Shown here in pieces: positions 36,271 through 49,100 of a stretch of 64,000 nt of DNA; position 1 is the stretch's first letter, and each line of letters starts with the position of its first letter. The position numbers were made by a program, and so were the translations under genes. The notes below the pieces were generated by a model. That model was not told the origin of the DNA. It saw only the letters and a program-made list of their open reading frames with translations, and made no database searches. This DNA comes from Linnemannia schmuckeri. Its lineage: Eukaryota > Mortierellomycota > Mortierellomycetes > Mortierellales > Mortierellaceae. Location of the stretch: assembly GCA_029449235.1 (NCBI GenBank), contig JANATG010000003.1, positions 2,976,001 through 3,040,000 on the forward strand. The letters are read 5' to 3'.

Positions 36271-38470
36271 TCGAATGAGCAAGCAGGTTCGTGGCGCTTT
36301 CTTGTCTAAGAAGGTGGGTGTGTTAGAAAGAGTGAAGGGTAAATGTAAGCTTCTTGGGCAACACCCGTATGAAGAACGAGAGAAAACACGAGGAAGTGGA
36401 GGAAAATTGGTGGCGTCGCTTTCTTTGTAAGTCGCGTTGAATTTGTGTGGCTGAGACATATATCACGTGTAGCCTTATTGGCCTCGAAAATCAACCACAA
36501 CAACCGAAAGCGCGTCTGGTCTGTTTGTACATCTCTCAACACCCAACACACCAATCAACACACACTCTTGTCGCGTCTCCAAAGGTAACTCGAGCACACC
36601 CGTATTCTTAATCAAGAAGATAACAAACGGTCTGGTTTCTGCTTTGCTTCTTATTCTCTTTCTTTTGAGAGTGACTCCGTTGTTCATCTGTTTGTTTACT
36701 GCAGCAGTTATACAGCATTTCAATGTACGTTTTCATGTACAGTCATTCTTTCCCTTTTTTTTCTCCTTTCTTGCTCTTTTTTTTTTTATACTTCCTCGTC
36801 TCTTACTCTCACTGCTTTGTTATTTTCCCTTTTCCCAACAGTCTCTCACGCGTAATATGGGTTCAGTTGATATAAAAGGGCAACGAACTCCATCATCCTA
36901 TAAAAAACCCTAAATCCATCTGCTGTCTGCTTGGGCCTGAAGTTGTACTTGGTAATACCCTTCTGTTCTAGGAGAGAACGAAGGTGGATAATATCCTCTA
37001 TTCTTGCTGGACTGTTTCTGCTCCGCCTTCCTAGTGGGCCATGCAGGACAAACGTGGTTCCTTGAGTATGTATTCCTTGTGCAATTTCTTGCCTGATCAC
37101 CATTCTTTTTTCCAATTATTTGGTTTTTCAGTCCTTTTTACTCCATTCAGGCTTGACAGTTTCAGAGAGAATATCCTTGCGGCTATTGAGATTGATGGCA
37201 TCGAGGAGAAGATTTCAGTGGATAAACGGAATGAAAAGGGGAAAACGTTATTGCTTGCTGGACCGTCCTTGTTCCGCCCCATTTGTGGGCCATGAGGACA
37301 AACGTGGTTCCTTGGAATGATGCTTGAGGATTATTTTTCACTTCTCTCTCTCTTTTCCGATGAAGTCATTTTCGAGATGTTCTCGCGTCTTGAGTGGTGT
37401 GAGGGTATTTTCTCCTGTCAAGTTGCAATCGAGACAAAGGAGGTTGGGAGTGTTACTTGTCAAGTTTTTCTTATATTACTGTGACAAGACATTTTCAGGC
37501 AGACGGTGGGACGATTCGTCCCAAAAACTTTTGATTGTTCTCTTGTTATTGTAATCCCTCTTTTCAAAACTCTGGCCTAGCTTACTTCTCATGGAGACTT
37601 TGTTATACCCTTTTCTTTGTTCCTGTTACGCGCTGGGGGTTTGTTGTATGGAGTGAAAATGATAAAACAGTGGGAGTAAGACTTGGTTGGATTTTTGGAG
37701 CACAGGAACTCATCTTGACCCTTTCTTTTTATTGCAGTTTTTTTTCTTCCCGCTCCTTTTGCCCACTTACCTGGCTCGCCACTTCATGCCGGGAGAAATA
37801 CTGGACTACGTGCGCCAGTATTTCGCTGACATGTTCGGGGGAAATACTTGGACTTCGTGGGCCAGTATTCGCAGACAGACCTTCAGGTTCTGTTAATTCC
37901 TCATTTAGAGCCGTTACAAAGGACAGATGGGTGATTGGTTGTGGAGTTGAAGCGCAATTTTTTTTCTATATTTTTTTGAAATTGGTCGAGATGGGAAATA
38001 TTCCTGTACTCTTGTGGGCAATTGGGAGCTCTCTTTTCTCTTTTTGAATTTTACTCAACTATAGTTTTTTCAATTATTTAACTTTTTATATCCTTTTTCT
38101 TGAAGCAAAGCAGAAGAGAAAACCTATGTGCTCGGGGTAATGATCCTTCCTGGATGACATATGCGGGTCAAAAACAAGAAGTATGAGTGTAGTTTGAACA
38201 AAAAGTGGAAACTTGGACACGACAGGAGACTCTCATTGTTGGGTTCTTCCTCTAGTATCCATTCTTTCCTACATTATCTTTTTTATTTTTTTACTCTCAA
38301 CTCAAAACGGATAGACGTGCTGGCCAGGAAGAGTATGAAGAAGTGTGTTCTTGCGTGAGTGAAAAAGTGCGGAGAAAATTATGTTCCTTCGCGGTTATCA
38401 GATTAAGTTGGAGGAAATAAACCATCTGCGAAAAACGCGTGTTTTTCAGATTATTTAACAGGTTCAAACA
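36271..38470. other. Gene-poor region with short direct repeats
   Basis: 2.2 kb with no supportable gene. Two imperfect ~65-bp direct repeats (37002-37066 and 37250-37318) share TGGGCCATG and ACAAACGTGGTTCCTTG. Two adjacent ~38-bp units near 37793-37867 share GCCAGTATT and GAAATACT. These look like remnants of transposons or tandem duplications. Confidence 0.5.
37002..37318 (+). repeat. Pair of ~65-bp imperfect direct repeats
   Basis: Copies at 37002-37066 and 37250-37318 in the same orientation, ~250 bp apart. Both carry CTTGCTGGAC near the left end, a GTGGGCCATG in the middle and GGACAAACGTGGTTCCTTG at the right end. Nature unknown. Confidence 0.65.
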
Positions 38471-40264
38471 TCACAGAGGACGGAGGGATCTTAAGGCGAG
38501 ACTCTTGTCCGCGCTGCTCGAGACCACTATCACAATATCAGAAACAAACAAACAAAAAGGTCGCTCGGTTATCCGTTTATCCAATAATATGACGTCTTTC
38601 AGAATTATTTACTGCACAAATTGGAACTCGCGCTTTACCGATATTTTCTCCAGGGTGAAAATCAACTTGGTTCACGCAGGCTTGATGATCGGAAAAAGTC
38701 TGCATGACGTGACCAGTCCGGGTATTCCAGATCACCACATTCCCATTAGCAGCCCCAGAGCTGACCAAAAGGCCATCGTTCGACCAAGCGGGAAGACTCC
38801 AGTGCTCGTTCGTTCCTTGTACCACTCCCTCCAACACCCGCTCTATCCGCCTCAGCGGGTCTGAATAGGGACCAAGGTTCCATATTCGAACAGTGTTGTC
38901 CATTGAACTCGACAAGAGCCGAGTCCCGTCTGGTGATAGTCGTATTCCTGTTATCGCACCCATATGTTCCGATAATGTGTAAACAACACGCATGGCACGA
39001 CGATCCCAGGCAAGGATCTCGTGGCCTGACCCTCCTGAAAACAAAATGTCGTTGGTATCTGAAAAGGCGACAGATGATAGTGCTGAGCGTTGATGTCGTG
39101 GCGGAGTAATGTTTTCCGCGGTCCCTGGTGCACGGTGATCCCATATCTATCGGCCGTGATGGGTTAAAATAGTCAGGCCCGATCAGCTATCGCGGCAATG
39201 ATATATGTTTGTAGCGCGAAAGATTCAGATACAAATATCCGTGTATGTTGTACCTTAACTGAGTTGTCAATGGATCCGCTGGCTGTAAGTTCTGGTCCGG
39301 TCCACGTTGGCGTACAGCATGTTACGCTAGCTGTGTGTCCCTTGAAGACCGATATCCGTTCGCCAGTCTGCGCATCAAATGCACCGCATGTTCCATCTGC
39401 GCATGCAGTCACCAGCATGCTAATGCGCATACAAAATGAAATCAATTGGTCGATGGGAAAAGATTAGCATGAGTCGCTTGCATCGTCTCCTTTCTCCCGT
39501 TTTATTCATCGTTTTTTTTTGCGCAATTCCTGACCATGCCTCACAATGCTGGGCAACTACCTGAGAAGAGTGAACAACATACTTTTCTGCTCGCGACCAA
39601 TGGATGTCCAAGATAGCACCCAAATGTCGTCCTCGGATGATTCCGTAATGGTCCCCGCTCCCGTTCGCGTTCCAAAGGTCTAAAAAAAATCGAGAGAAAG
39701 GGGCGATGGTCAGTCAAGCTAAAATTCGAGATGCTCTTTTCGAGGGAAGGGGAGTAAGAAAGGACGTTTGGTTTGGAAATCACATTAACGGGTAGACGGT
39801 ACATATGCTTTTGTCGGCTCCAGCGGAGGCAATGCTCCTGCCTGAGGGACTAAATGCACAGGTGTAGACTGCGGCTGTGTGGCCCTGTAACCGTGTCGAG
39901 ATATTGGGTATGGTGGTGGTAGTAAGGGTGTTGAGGGTGACAGGAGGGGCTGATCGGTAGGTATCTTGCGGCGGAGAGATCTATTAAGTGACGGAGATGA
40001 ATTTTAACTGCGCCGTTCTTTTCTTGACTTGCCCACGGAACATGCAAACAAAAAAAGGATTTGGTCAGATAAGATAAAAATTACCAAGGGCAGCCAAGGG
40101 GTGAAGAGGTGACTGGTGTGATAGGAGTGAGTTGTGGACATAGGCATGTCATATTGAAAGTGAGGACGGGTGTCGAGCTGTTGCTGTTGTTGTTGGTGGG
40201 ATCGTAGTCGTTTGAAGTAAATATCGTCTGCTGCCGGTGTCGGTGGTTGTTTGCGTTTCTCCAT
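38471..40264 (-). CDS. SNRNP40: U5 snRNP 40-kDa WD40 protein homologue (SNRNP40)
   Basis: Six exons on the minus strand (40264-40085, 39980-39803, 39679-39583, 39419-39254, 39146-38639, 38526-38471) encode 394 residues. The N-terminus MEKRKQPP...KRLRSH resembles the basic N-terminus of SNRNP40. WD repeats follow in order: LQGHTAAVYTCAFSPSG, LGAILDIHWS, FKGHTASVTC, HQRSALSSVAFSD, LSEHMGAITGIRLSPDG with MDNTVRIWNLGPYSD, and a last repeat HQACVNQVDFHPGENI joined to VVSSSADKSL. The protein binds Prp8 in the spliceosome's U5 particle. Exon 3 ends at a GTATGT donor (39582-39581), which removes an apparent duplicate and gives AENMLVTACADG in phase. The last exon (56 nt) was found from the conserved final WD motif. 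Confidence 0.9.
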
Positions 40265-40951
<687 letters not shown>

Positions 40952-42719
40952 ATGGAATCTCTAAACCAACAAGACCACCATGACAACCAGACAGACACAG
41001 TACACTCACTACCATCAACAAAAATAACAGCAACACAATCACCCAGGTCGGCACATCCGCTCGATCTGCCAGAGATCAGGACACGCATCGGTTACTTCCT
41101 CACCACCAAGAGCCTTGCATGCTGCGCCCGAGTCTCAAGGGAATGGCACGCCTCCTTCCATCCCCTCCTCTGGGCCGACATTCATATCCCTGAGTCTTGC
41201 TCCTCACCAACAGTACAAACTCTCCAGAAATACGCGCGACTGATAAAGTCACTAAGTGTCGTCGCCTGCAGAAGTAATTCGACTTATTTTACACTCAAGG
41301 GATGTATCAACCTGAGCCAACTCTATATGCGTACTAGATCCCGCTTTTGGTCAATGGTATGTTCCTTGTTTTATTTTTTATTTGTCTTGACTTTGCTTCC
41401 GGCCTCTGAGACTAAAGAAAGAAGATTATTCCTTTCCTTGCCTTGAATCTTGCTTTGCCCATTGAGTCGATATATCTAAATTAACGCACCCTTTTCTTCT
41501 ATTCTTATCATGCATTGAAAAATAGTCGGCGATGGCAGAGGTGCCAGAGATGATTCAAGAGCACTCGTCGTCATTGCAGGAGCTAGAACTGGACGCGTTC
41601 GAGTTTGAGCCTTCCCCACTGATGTGGCAGGCCATCGGTCGTTGTTCACGTCTGCAGAACCTCAAACTGCACAACATCAAAGTATCACCAGAAAATCTAC
41701 AGCCATTCCTTCTCGCTTGCGCGAGGGTATCGGTACTTCACCTACTCGAGCCCACTTTGCCCGACGCGACTTTACCCTACACCTCAGGACCAGAGCTGAA
41801 AGGTGTTCAGGACTTGCGCGTACACGAGATCCGAAATGCTGAACCTGAGAGACAACTCCTCTTTATTAAGTTGTTTCCCAACATGACATCCCTATACTGG
41901 CGTAGATCAGGCTTTACTATCAAGTTCCCTATCCGACAGATGACCTCCGATCTTGTAGCTGGGGCCTGGCCACATCTGCATTCCTTGGAACTCTTCGGGG
42001 ACATGATGGAAGATGAGGACCTCGCTGGTCTTGTCAGGTTCATGCCTCGACTGGAGAGATGGCGGACTACCAAGACCGGGTTTGGTCCTGTTGCACTTGC
42101 CGCAATGGAACGGCATTTCTCGACGGTTCGGGAGATCGACCTTCGTGCATGCGAGTCCCTGACGAGTCCAATGATCCAACACCTTCTCTACTCCATACCG
42201 ACGCTTGAGTACTTTTCGGCTGACCGTCTCTGTGCCGACGATATCCTTCAAGACCCCGCCTGGCCATGTTCCCTCCAACTCAGGACTCTCAAGCTCTTTA
42301 TTGACATGGGTGTGTCCAAGGATGTCAATTCTGACGAGTTCAAGGCTCAACAAGTAGCAGTGTTTGATCGCCTGTCCATGCTTCGGGGTCTGACGGTGCT
42401 TCAGGTCTCTCGTAACGTCGCGGGCCCACTCCGACCACCTGCCATGCGAGCGCTCCGCCTGCAATTGTCTGCTGGAATGTCTCGACTGGACAAGCTGTGT
42501 CAACTGGAGGAGCTCTGGTTCATCCCTGGACAGGTTATGGAGGAGAAGGATGTCGAGTGGATCTTAAAGTCGTTTCCACGTCTCAGGGCAATGTCATTCT
42601 ACATGCACGGCAACTATGATAAGAACGAACAGCTGCTCAAGACAATGAAGGCCTGGGGCAAGAGTGAGGTTGTCCGACCTGGGCTCCTGACTACCTCGTC
42701 TGGTCGCATTAAGTCTTGA
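40952..42719 (+). CDS. F-box protein with leucine-rich repeats
   Basis: Two exons (40952-41356 and 41526-42719) encode 532 residues. The F-box is at residues ~38-80: LDLPEIRTRIGYFLTTKSLACCARVSREW, followed by PLLWADIHI. The long second exon holds degenerate leucine-rich repeats (ELELDAFEF, LQNLKLHNIK, LHSLELFGDM, LRTLKLFIDMG, LEELWFIPG). This is the common fungal F-box/LRR type that selects substrates for SCF ubiquitin ligases; the target is unknown. Exons join in phase 0. The ATG is chosen because it follows ACAACA and precedes a compositionally normal protein; the frame is open further upstream but without a supporting Met. Confidence 0.85.
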
Positions 42720-43801
42720 GCAAAATAAACACCACACACGACCTTTTTTTGTTGCTGTAGAGAGGGAGGTTTGCGTCCATGCGAGAAAGACTATGGATGC
42801 ACAGCGTGAGAGAAGTCCTAGACTGGTCTACGCTTCTACCCATAAAAAATTTGAGTAATGGAGAAAGATGTTTGCCTAATCAAACACTTGTGTCCGAGTT
42901 GACCGATTGTTATTTTTTGTACCTGTGCTTGTGCAGCAGTAACCAGGATAGAATGTACATGCAGCAGGGTTGCGGGATAGTTGCTGTGGTGAGCCATGGG
43001 GAACGTTTGTATACGACTGTAGATGTTGTGTAAAGGGGATAAATACTAATAAACAACCCCAGCCAATTGCTCAAAAATAGGAAATAGAGCGAGAAGTGGT
43101 TATCGTTGGGCGGACCTGCAGCAAACAAAAAAAGCATGGGTTCAGCCCCTTCTCTCTTTCTGTCAGTTTGGGCCTTTTGATAAAAAAAAACCATTAAACC
43201 CATTCCGTGGTATTTTTTTGTTTTTGTTTTTGTTTTTTGTTGATATCCCTTACTAGATTGTTATTCGTTTCGCCAGGCACCAGGCAAAACGAGAAGGGGA
43301 AAGGAACAAAACAAATCGACACACAAAGCAAAGCCCCTTTTTATTCTACTGTGTAGATTGCTGATGGTCATCGTCTTTGTTTCTTGCGCCTGCCTGTATG
43401 TTGGCTTGGTTTTCCTTGTTCCCACTTCATTCAAGACATACACCCCTATGGTATGCCTTTGCACTGCCTCCTACAGTGCAACTCCAGCCAGGACCAAAAA
43501 CAAAAAAAAAATGAGAGCGCAAAAAGAAAAGAAAAAAAAAATAAAAGCAATTGTTTTGCTCACCTTCACCTTCTTCACCTCTCACCTTTCTTCACTCATC
43601 TCGTTTTTCTCGTTGACCTCCTTGCACACTTCTTCCTCCCTTTGCCCTTTTCCCTCACTCTCGCTCAGTGTTCATCTAACAACTCATTCCTCTCCCTCGT
43701 TCATTCCTCCTCTCTACCCCTCGCCTATTCTCGTTCCCAATCACGATCCTCTTTCTCTTGACCTCAACTTTCCTCTCCCTAATCTAATCACCATTTCAAC
43801 A
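42720..43801. other. Intergenic region
   Basis: 1.1 kb. Trailer of the F-box gene, T- and GTTTTT-rich sequence near 43207-43240, and a strongly C/T-rich leader from 43555 that is open in one frame but low complexity. No gene supported. Confidence 0.5.
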
Positions 43802-45985
43802 ATGTACATAAGGGCAAAAGAGGCACCAAGGGGACGGCAACGGTACCCTCGTACTCGTCCAAGGAAAACGGCTCTTCCGCTTGTTGCATACTGCCTCTTT
43901 GCTTTCCTTTCTAGTCCAAGCCCAACTTCAGCCCAAAACGACTTGCCCTTCCATCCTATCCCCGTTCGCGGCCCAGCAACGGCAAGGACACCCACCCGAT
44001 TCTACATCCTTAGTGGAGACACTGTAGGAGTCGAACCCAATTTCAATCCCATCCCTCAGTTCATGTCCCTCGACTTGACCGTCTCCTGGCCATCAACTCA
44101 ACCCGTCTGGCACCAACTCACCGGAGGGCCCCGTCAGTTCATCTTCCCAGCTGCAGCCTCAGCCGACGGACAGAACCTGATCGCCTTCAGCCTCAGCCCA
44201 TCCTTTGCGATGCGCTACAACGTTGCATCAAACACCTGGTCCCCTTCCCAGATCCGACCTGACCATGCAGTGCTGCAGGGAGTCGGGACTGTGACAGATC
44301 CCGATACGGGATTTGTGTACATGGCCGGAGGTTACACCGGGAACCGGGATACCATGTCCGTCTACGATTTTAAATCCGACACTATCACTACTGCATTCCA
44401 GCTGCCAGTGGGTATCCTTAGAGCACGGGCATACTATGCCAACGTCTGGCTGAAGTCCAGAAAGTCCATCTTCTACTTTGGTGGATACAGTGCTACCCTC
44501 GACCGCATTGCCTCGGAAAATGTCCTCACCGAGTTTGATCCCAACACGAATACTATCTCCACCGTAGTAAGTTTTTTTCTCAGATGATGAATACGACGGT
44601 TTGCTTCCCTCCATTCTTGACTATGTTTAAAGTCACTAACGTACCTAATCATCTCATTCAATAGACAACGACAGGACCATCGCCACCTATGCGCGCCGAT
44701 CACTGCATGGCTTCCAGTAAGTGGGATAATTACCCTGAGACAACACACAGGCACAACTACAGAAATAACAAACATAATGGCAAGTCCAAGCCTGATCTAA
44801 TAGCGCATTTCCCTATCTTCATTGCTTCACTTGTACATAGACGACGATGGCACGCTGATTGTCATTTATGGTGGGCGCATTCAAGGGCAGATGTTTGCCA
44901 ACGACATTTATGTCTACAACGCAGTAACACATGCATGGCAGGCTGGACCACCAGGGTTGTTTCGAGTATATGTAGCTTGCACCATTGTCGGAAACCAACT
45001 CCTAGTATGGGGAGGTCAGGACGAGAAGCAGAAGATAGCAGACTCGAATGTTCTGATTTTCAACATCGACACCATGACCTGGACAGATCACTACACTGCG
45101 CCAGCATACCTTGTAGGACTACCTCAGCCATCTGAGGGCACAAACAACCCCTCTGGAGCGGATCCAAGCGACAGCAGCAAAAAGTCGAGTGTTGGTCTTA
45201 TTATTGGTGCATCTATCGGAGGATTGGCGTTCATCATGGCGGCAGTTCTATTGGGATATTTCGTTCAGAGACGGAGGAAGCGCCCTCAGGGCGTTTCATT
45301 GTTGAGCACTCGGGGAGACGATGATGATCCAGATCGTAAACGTGGTGGAGCATACCCTGACGAGACCACCAGGAACGATGAAGAATTGCAGCAACTTAGA
45401 GACCGACTTCAGACTCAGCAGGAGGAAATAGAGTTGCATCGCCGCCTTTTGCAGCTCCAACAGGAACAGCAACAAATACATCAGCAACAACAACAACAGC
45501 AGCAGCAAGCGTCTCAATACCGACAGCAGACCCAACCCTATCAAGCTGCTAGCATCTATACCGCACCTGCAGTCGGTGTACACGATCCTTTCAGAAATGT
45601 CGACGGCGGATATCCCCAGGATTCCAAAAATACCTCCAGTGCTGGATCGTCGACTATGGCTTCCGCAGCGGATCCTTATAACCCTCACCGACACCAACAG
45701 CAACATTCTCCTATGATTCCACCTAATTCACCGCCGATCTATGCCGCTCATCCATACCAGCCTCATATTTTGGTCCCTTCACCGACACCATCGCACTCGC
45801 TTGTCACAACCAGCGTCAATGCTAGCAGCGCCACTAATTCTACAGTGCCAAGTCGAGTCAACTCTTTTAGTGCCCCTACCTATAATCACGGCGAAGGAAG
45901 CAGTAGTAATAGTAGTAATGACCAGCCGAGAGGATACAAGTCTGGGGCACCTACCAATCCCCAGTTCGGTGCTCGCGAGCGGTGA
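43802..45985 (+). CDS. Secreted/membrane Kelch-repeat protein
   Basis: Three exons (43802-44566, 44665-44716, 44841-45985) encode 653 residues. A basic N-terminus and hydrophobic stretch (LVAYCLFAFLSSPSPTSAQ, ~residues 26-44) look like a signal peptide. An extracellular Kelch-type propeller follows: FVYMAGGYTGNRDTMSVYDF, FYFGGYSATLD, LIVIYGGRIQGQMFANDIYVYN, LLVWGGQDEK...NVLIFNIDTMTW. A transmembrane helix (VGLIIGASIGGLAFIMAAVLLGYFV) is followed by a basic stop-transfer RRRKR, a coiled-coil/poly-Gln region and a Ser/Pro-rich cytoplasmic tail. Such Kelch membrane proteins are abundant in Mortierella-like fungi; their role is not known, though surface sensing or adhesion is plausible. Confidence 0.87.
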
Positions 45986-46114
45986 CCTCCAAGCAAAAAA
46001 TAAATTTCGTGTGTGTGACTTCAATCTGAGTAACTTATGATTTAGGATAAGCAAGGGATGTGACAGTTCTCAGTTCATTTTTTCTTTTATCCCTCTCTCG
46101 AACCCTACACACGT

Positions 46115-49100
46115 ATGATGACTCCAGAGCATGCATTCACGGTGCTCGATGCACTGTTCTCGAAGCTAGGGTCACTCCAGCGTCCTCAACTTCCCGCATC
46201 ACCTTCCTTCGGTGAGACCAACAGACCTGTGCAGGAGGACTCCTCGTTCGAGTCGATCTCCGAAGCTATTTGGACTCTTAGGAACAACGATGCTGAACCC
46301 GCACTTCAAGAGTTTTTTGACCAAGCGTTTTCTTCACTCTACGGTGCGACCTTTTCTTTCCTTAGTCTAAAAAGGATGGCCGTGTGCTGGTCACATTTTT
46401 ATATATAAAGACAGAGGAAAGGGGTTGAGATGGAAAACGCCACCAATATCTGACATTCACCTTTTGACCTTTTCAAATCCTGTATGTAGCCCAAGTAACC
46501 AAGTCGATTGAAAAAGAGGAGGACATGGTACTGACGCTGACACCGCAACTGGGTTTCGTCAACAGGATCATACATGCTACCTACCATGCCTGGACAAGAT
46601 CACGACGGGACTCTTGGACATCATCATCAGATTCAGTATCGGAGCCTGGGATCTTGTTTGGGTCGATAGTCTCTCAACTCTTGGAACCAGTGTGGATATT
46701 TTTCCGTGATATTCGACAGCAACAGGGGAATGATGTGGACGGATCTCAAGAAGATGAGAAAAATATGTGTGTTTTGCTGCAAGGTAAATACGATATCCAC
46801 ACTTTTTGCCATTATGCATGTTCTTTAATTTTAGTGGCAAAAAGTGGTGTAGATACAACCTAGCCCTTGCTGAAACGATACTGTTTTTTCTTGATCATAG
46901 TCGAGATCATTCTAGCGTCTCTCTTGCCAACACTACTCACCATCTGCGTGAGCAGCAAGACACATTTGCTTGGGTTCATGGATTTTTTCTACCTCGTAGT
47001 TCGCATCTTTGATGAGGCTTTGCTTCCCATTCACCTGGTATGTTCCAACACTTTCATGTCCCTTCGTTTTTTTTGCTTCCATAAGCAATATGATCTGACT
47101 GTCTACTAAGTTGTGGTACCTGGTTTACCTCGATGTTTGATCTAGTCGCCCGAGTGCGATGAAGGTGTGATACACTTGGTCGCGGGTCTGTTAGCGTTAT
47201 TTCAGACCTTCGAGACACTCGACCATGTCCACCTGGTGACTGCCATACAGGACCAGCTTCTCTCAGGATTGTGTAAGTCTGCGTTGAGTAGAAGTTATCC
47301 TTTAGGTAGTAACACTACTTCGAGACTTGACGTGCTAACAGCTGGTATGTTTTTACTACATCTCAATCGTGTAGTCTCCTCGGACATCCTCGAGCGAACG
47401 ATCCGGTCACTCCAAGCTACAAATTCAAACCTGGTTGCTACCGTGACCTACGAGCGGTTCGTCGAGCGTTTGTTATGTCTGGGCGGAATCTTTACTGAGT
47501 CGGTACCTGAGGAGGAAGCCATACGGACGACCATGGCCGGTGACACGCTTCCGGGTCTCGGTGTCTTGGCTACCTTCAACTGTACGTCCTCCTCAACTTT
47601 GGCGACCTTCACTTCTGGTACTCGAATTGGCTTACTTCCTTTCTTCCAAAAACTAACGGTAGGGTGTCCTTTGATATCTTCAAATAGTGAATGATATGCG
47701 CCCGTACCTTGTGGCTCGATACAACCAGGAGTCTGAGCTAGAGGAAGAAAATCGAGTTGCTTGCCAACGATGGGCAATTGCTTTTTATTACTTGCAGCTT
47801 CGATTTCAAAAGTACCCAAGGCAAGTTGTCCATCCCACTCTCTCTTTCAGTGCTCAGTCTATGCTTGAAACAACAGTTGAACTTACTGAAAGACACTTCT
47901 TCCCCGTTGCGCCGCCTTCAGCGGAAATAAAGCAGTGTGGGAGTCCATCCCATTGTTCTTTGCCAACGAAAAGTCTCTTGATCACCTCTATGGCGCCAGC
48001 TGGGTCCAGTTGTCATACGTCTATGTGGTACGTCCTTACGCAGCAAACCTTAGCGTATTGTATGAATCCGACAGCGTTTCCATTTAGCTGGAAGAAGTTA
48101 CTAATTCACAGCCTCTTTTTTTTTGGCATAAACATTACCTTAGACACTAGATCGATTCATTGACCCAAAAGGCGCCGATCGTCGACCTTTCAGCTTCGCG
48201 ACGATCTTGGAAGGTCTACAGTATTCAGTCCAGGGAGCTGAAGAGAGGTCACTATCGCACTCAATACTGACAGTGCATGTTGAGGAGCTTTTGGAGTGGT
48301 TCTGGAGCCATGATGGAAAACCTCTTCAGTGCAGCACCGCCAAGGATCCGCCAGACACTCTCCTTGGAATGGTGATGATCTCTCTTGACTTTTTTAAGTA
48401 TTGGGATTGGTTGCTTGCGTTAGAGATACTTGCTCCTTATTTAATTGCATGTCCCATTTGTGCTTAGTAGATGTTTATGCTTCTGGAGAAGGAGTTTTCT
48501 CTTGGTGTCACCGCTGGCATAGGACAGCGACGTTTGCTGAGCAATGATAGCAAGATGGACCGCGTGATTCAACTATTCTTGAAGTGCCCAGTCGCACTTA
48601 GTTCAATCAAGGTAAAATAACAGCTACTTGTCTCAACAGCGCGCAGAGATATTTTCATGTGACAAGTTTACTTTGTCTGGCAATTGACATAGTCTTGCTT
48701 GCTTTATTATCTTTGCTTTCATTAGACGATCTTTCGAGATATATGTCGACTTCTCGAATCAACCCCCATGGACGCAGGCCACGTCGACCCTCGTTGGCGC
48801 ATTCTCTGTGTCGTTTGCAGTATTATCAAATCCTTTGCCAGTTATCTCCTTACGCCTACACTTACGACGGCCAGAGCTGGCGCTCGTTCCCGTCAGGAAG
48901 ATGCTACAGCAAAAGAGTTTGAGTTTCGAATCTGCGAGGAAATTGTTGATATTGCCATCATGCTTTGTGTGAGCGGGCAAGCTGTCGAGTCAGGCAAGTA
49001 TAATGAGAAGGTGGTCGGTTTTATTTTTTATCCCTCACTGACTCTGATAAGATGTAGAAGCGCTCTCAAAACCTTGACACGTGTGTTTTTCCCTTCTTTT

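Noticed and set aside
43358..43801. In-frame extension upstream of the Kelch protein
   Set aside because: Pyrimidine-rich leader; a signal peptide begins properly after the ATG at 43802.
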